This document shows positions 14,953-17,674 of a stretch of 17,674 nt of DNA, one piece after another. The position numbers and the translations under genes are program-made. The notes beneath the pieces are model-generated. The model was given only the letters and a program-made list of their open reading frames with translations, was not told where the DNA came from and ran no database searches. The DNA comes from Segetimicrobium sp035279545. GTDB lineage: Bacteria; Sysuimicrobiota; Sysuimicrobiia; Sysuimicrobiales; Segetimicrobiaceae. The stretch's first letter is position 1; each line of letters starts with the position of its first letter. The stretch is taken from NCBI GenBank assembly GCA_035279545.1, contig DATEHM010000246.1, forward strand, positions 1 through 17,674. The letters run 5' to 3'.

Positions 14953-16349
14953 TGCGCCGATCCTGGTTCTGGATCCCCATCGTCGCGGCCGCGTTGGGCC
15001 TCGGGCTGCTGATCGGTCGGGGCATCGCCCCGGTGCCCCCCGGTCGATCGGCAAGCGCCGACCCCGCGCCCGCGGCGTCCGTCAAGGGGCGGACCCCACC
15101 CCCGCCGCTGGTTGGCGTGGTCCATCCGAAGCGCATGACGATTCCGGTGACCCTGCAGCTGACCGCCAACATCGCCTCGCTCAAGACGGCCGTCCTCTAC
15201 ACGAAGACCCCGGGCTACCTGCTTTCGGTGGCCGTCCGACCCGGGGATACCGTGCGGGCCGGGCAGGTGGTGGCGGTGGTCGACCATGCCCAACTCGACG
15301 CCCAGGTCGCCCAGGCTCAGGCCACCGCCCTGGCCGCCCAAAACGGCGTCCAGACGGCCAGGGTGGCCGTGGCGACGGCGCATGCGCAGCTGCTGAACGC
15401 GCGCGCCGGCCAGCAGAACGCCCAGGCGCAACTGGCGAACGCCAAGGCCGGCGTGGTGAAGGCCCACGCCACGCTCGTCGACGCCCAGTCGACCCAGCGG
15501 CGCACGGCGGACCTCGTCAAGCAGGGCGCCGCCGCCCAACAGAGCCTCGATGACGCGAACGCTCAGGTCGAGACCGCGCAGGCGAGCCTCGAGGCCGCGC
15601 AGGCGCAGGTGAAGGTCGCCGAGGCCCAGATCGCTCAAGCGGACGCGCAGACAGCGGCCGCCAGCCAGCAGGAGGCCTCCGCGGCCACCCAGGTGCAGAC
15701 CCAGCAGGCGCAGGCGGCGAGCCAAGCGGCCGCGCTGGAGAACGCGCGCTTGGGCGCGGTCGAGGCCACGATCACGGCTCCATTCGGCGGGGTCGTCGTC
15801 AGCCGGAGCCTCGACCCTGGCGCGTACGTGACGCCGGGAACCTCGACGCCGATCCTGACGATCGCCGACCTAGATCAGATCGATGTGGTCGTGAACGTGA
15901 CCGAGGTGCAAATCGCCGTCGTGCACCAGGGCGCGTCGGTCCAGGTGATTACCGACGCCTATCCATCTCAAACATTCCGGGGAGTGGTCAGCCGGATCGC
16001 GGGCGGGGCGGATCAAGCGACGCGAACGGTCCAGGTGGAGATCGACATCGCAAACCCCGGGCATCTGCTCCGGCCTGGGATGTACGCCACGGCCCAGCTC
16101 TCCGCCGGCGCGGACAAGAACATCCTCGTCGTGCCGCTTGGCGCGCTGGTCACCGTGGGCGACCAGCACTTCGTCTGGGTGGTCAAGGATTCCGCGGTGA
16201 CGAAGCGCCAGGTGGTGGTGAGCCGGGCCAGCGGCGACGTCGTTGAGGTCACCGCCGGGCTCGATGACAGCGATCAGGTGATCGCCCGCGGCGCCGACCT
16301 GGTGCGCGAGGGGCAGCGGGTGAGGGCGGTTCCCGTCGGAGGGCTGTAG
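14952..16349 (+). CDS. RND efflux periplasmic adaptor (membrane fusion protein)
   Basis: A 465-residue HlyD/AcrA-like adaptor that links an inner-membrane RND pump to an exit duct. An uncleaved N-terminal anchor (about 6-24) is followed by a Pro-rich linker and the first half of the lipoyl-like domain (TPGYLLSVAVRPGDTVRAGQ, 86-105). An unusually long Ala/Gln-rich helical hairpin (about 112-268) comes next, then the second lipoyl half (ATITAPFGGVVVSRSLDPGA, 272-291) and the beta-barrel and membrane-proximal domains (about 308-460). At the hairpin turn, R184 and L188 in RRTADL keep the spacing of the R-x3-L part of the TolC-docking motif; the Ser position is Ala195. The start ATG overlaps the MerR stop. 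The permease gene begins 9 bases after its stop. No outer-membrane duct gene is in the window. Confidence 0.92.
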   Translation: MRRSWFWIPIVAAALGLGLLIGRGIAPVPPGRSASADPAPAASVKGRTPPPPLVGVVHPKRMTIPVTLQLTANIASLKTAVLYTKTPGYLLSVAVRPGDTVRAGQVVAVVDHAQLDAQVAQAQATALAAQNGVQTARVAVATAHAQLLNARAGQQNAQAQLANAKAGVVKAHATLVDAQSTQRRTADLVKQGAAAQQSLDDANAQVETAQASLEAAQAQVKVAEAQIAQADAQTAAASQQEASAATQVQTQQAQAASQAAALENARLGAVEATITAPFGGVVVSRSLDPGAYVTPGTSTPILTIADLDQIDVVVNVTEVQIAVVHQGASVQVITDAYPSQTFRGVVSRIAGGADQATRTVQVEIDIANPGHLLRPGMYATAQLSAGADKNILVVPLGALVTVGDQHFVWVVKDSAVTKRQVVVSRASGDVVEVTAGLDDSDQVIARGADLVREGQRVRAVPVGGL

Positions 16350-16357
16350 GAAGTCCG

Positions 16358-17674
16358 ATGTTCCTCACCCGCGGGGCGACCCGCAACCCGATCTTCATCC
16401 TGATGGCGTGTATCGCCGTCGTGGTGCTCAGCCAGATCGCGCTCTCCCGCCTGCCCACCGATCTCTTCCCCAAGATCACTATCCCCGTGATCTCGGTGAT
16501 CACCAACTACCAGGGCGCGAGCCCGGAGGCGGTCGAGCGCACCGTCACCTACCCGATCGAGCAGGCCGTCACCCGGGTGGCGGGGGTGCAGCAGATCCTC
16601 TCCACCACCCGCCAGGGCTCCAGCAACGTGCAGGTGTGGTTCAATTGGGGGACCGACCTGAATACCGCCGAAGTGGAGATCATCCAGAACGTCCAGCGGG
16701 TGATGCGGTCGCTGCCGACGGGGGTCAGCCAGCCCTTCGTCCTGAAGTTTGACGTCTCCAACATCCCGGTCGCCCAGGTGGTCGTGGGGGGCGGGGGGCT
16801 CGACGCCCGGCAGCTGTACGACCTCGCCTTCAACACCATCGAGCCGCAGCTGGAACGCCTCCCCGGAGTCTCCCAGGCGTTCGTCAACGGCGGCCTGGTC
16901 CGCCAGTTCAACGTCAGCGTGGACCCACACAAGCTGGTCGCCACGGGGCTCACGCTGCAGGACCTTCAGGGGGCGATCGCCCGGTACAACGCGCTGATCC
17001 CGTCCGGGAGCCTGCGGAACACCCGGATCGACTACCAGCTGAACGTCCCCACGCTGCTGCAGAGCGTTCCCGCGATCCAGAACGTCGTGATCAAGACACC
17101 GCAGGGCGTGCCGGTGCACATCCGGGACGTGGCGCAGGTCGCGGACGCGGCGGCGGACCAGACCCAGATCGTGCACGTCGACGGCAAGCCCGGCGTGCTC
17201 ATGTTTGTCAGCCGGCAACCGGATGCCAACACCATCCAGACGGTCAACGCCCTGCGCGCGGCGCTGCCGCACCTGACCGGGCTGCCGCCCGGGGTGACCC
17301 TGGACATCGGATTCGACCAGTCGCGCTACATCCGCGCGGCGATCACCACCCTCGGGCACGAGGCGCTGATCGGCGCGGGCCTGACCTTTCTGGTCGTGCT
17401 GGTGTTCCTGCGGAGCTTCTGGAGCCTGTTCATCGTCGGGCTGGGGATCCCGCTCTCCGTGGCGAGCGCGCTGCTGCTGCTCTATTTCACGGGCCAGACG
17501 CTGAACGTCTTCACCCTCGGCGGGCTCACGCTGGCGATGGGGCGGTTGGTCGACGACGCGATCGTCGTGCGCGAGAACATCACGCGCCACCTCACCATTC
17601 CCGGGCGGACCGTGCTGGAGGCGGTGGTCACGGCGACGCAGGAAGTCGGGCTGCCGGTCCTGGCCTCCACCGCC
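16358..17674 (+). CDS. RND efflux permease, N-terminal 439 residues (cut by window edge)
   Basis: Start of an inner-membrane RND transporter driven by proton motive force; full-length relatives have about 1,020-1,080 residues, so roughly 40% is present and the frame is open to the edge. MFLTRGATRNPIFILMACIA begins with TM1, followed by PTDLFPKITIPVISVITNYQ, the hallmark PxxxxPxIxxPxVxVxxxYPGA-like block. The first porter region follows (about 45-330). TM2 (about 335-352), TM3 (355-377) and TM4 (383-405) come next. TM4 contains GRLVDDAIVV with D399 and D400, matching the proton-relay Asp pair of AcrB, so the pump should be active and of the HAE (hydrophobic/amphiphilic export) class rather than a degenerate copy. 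GGAA in the Shine-Dalgarno overlaps the adaptor stop codon. Substrates cannot be predicted. Confidence 0.93.
   Translation, partial: MFLTRGATRNPIFILMACIAVVVLSQIALSRLPTDLFPKITIPVISVITNYQGASPEAVERTVTYPIEQAVTRVAGVQQILSTTRQGSSNVQVWFNWGTDLNTAEVEIIQNVQRVMRSLPTGVSQPFVLKFDVSNIPVAQVVVGGGGLDARQLYDLAFNTIEPQLERLPGVSQAFVNGGLVRQFNVSVDPHKLVATGLTLQDLQGAIARYNALIPSGSLRNTRIDYQLNVPTLLQSVPAIQNVVIKTPQGVPVHIRDVAQVADAAADQTQIVHVDGKPGVLMFVSRQPDANTIQTVNALRAALPHLTGLPPGVTLDIGFDQSRYIRAAITTLGHEALIGAGLTFLVVLVFLRSFWSLFIVGLGIPLSVASALLLLYFTGQTLNVFTLGGLTLAMGRLVDDAIVVRENITRHLTIPGRTVLEAVVTATQEVGLPVLASTA

Noticed and set aside
15317..15725. Repetitive Ala/Gln codons as a possible DNA repeat array
   Set aside because: The repetition is explained by the adaptor's helical hairpin; the units are not uniform in length or sequence at DNA level.

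Overview
High-GC bacterial chromosome fragment with tightly packed genes on both strands and no rRNA, tRNA, CRISPR array or recognisable transposase. Good Shine-Dalgarno sequences and a sigma70-type promoter mark it as bacterial. No marker fixes the lineage. The SpoIIE-type phosphatase, the MerR-led efflux operon and the high GC would suit a Terrabacteria-like group (Chloroflexota, Actinomycetota or an Armatimonadota-like lineage), but that is inference. The adaptor's TolC-type tip motif, if functional, would instead imply an outer membrane.

Layout. Positions 1-613 hold no gene I can support. Positions 614-2131 carry an AbiEi/AbiEii-type (type IV) toxin-antitoxin pair in which both genes are frameshifted: two extra bases in the antitoxin, each at a G6 tract, and one in the toxin. 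Positions 2701-4610 hold a 1-Cys peroxiredoxin followed by a persulfide-dioxygenase-like metallo-beta-lactamase/rhodanese fusion, a plausible thiol/sulfane-sulfur stress pair. Positions 4622-4683 form a nested inverted-repeat structure, and a 55-residue two-helix membrane protein follows at 4761-4928. Positions 5460-7727 encode a 755-residue membrane sensor phosphatase (4 TM, GAF, heptad-repeat coiled coil, GAF, SpoIIE/PP2C). A Rid-family protein lies on the minus strand at 8096-8575. A response-regulator/GAF gene at 9340-10482 carries four single-base frameshifts.

From 11052 on the genes look intact: a 3-mercaptopyruvate sulfurtransferase (sseA), an SSAT-like acetyltransferase whose 3' end contains a perfect 14-bp hairpin, a 49-residue secreted peptide and a hotdog-fold protein on the minus strand, an HpcH/HpaI aldolase, and then a MerR - RND adaptor - RND permease operon that runs off the right edge. 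This operon has a recognisable TTGACA-18-TACAAT promoter.

How the genes work together. Two sulfur-handling enzymes with rhodanese domains plus a peroxiredoxin suggest attention to reactive sulfur and peroxide. The SpoIIE phosphatase and the broken GAF response regulator are signalling proteins with no partner-switching components (STAS protein or kinase) recognisable nearby. The concentration of single-base indels in three genes, while neighbouring genes with equally long G tracts read cleanly, favours gene decay over sequencing error but does not prove it.
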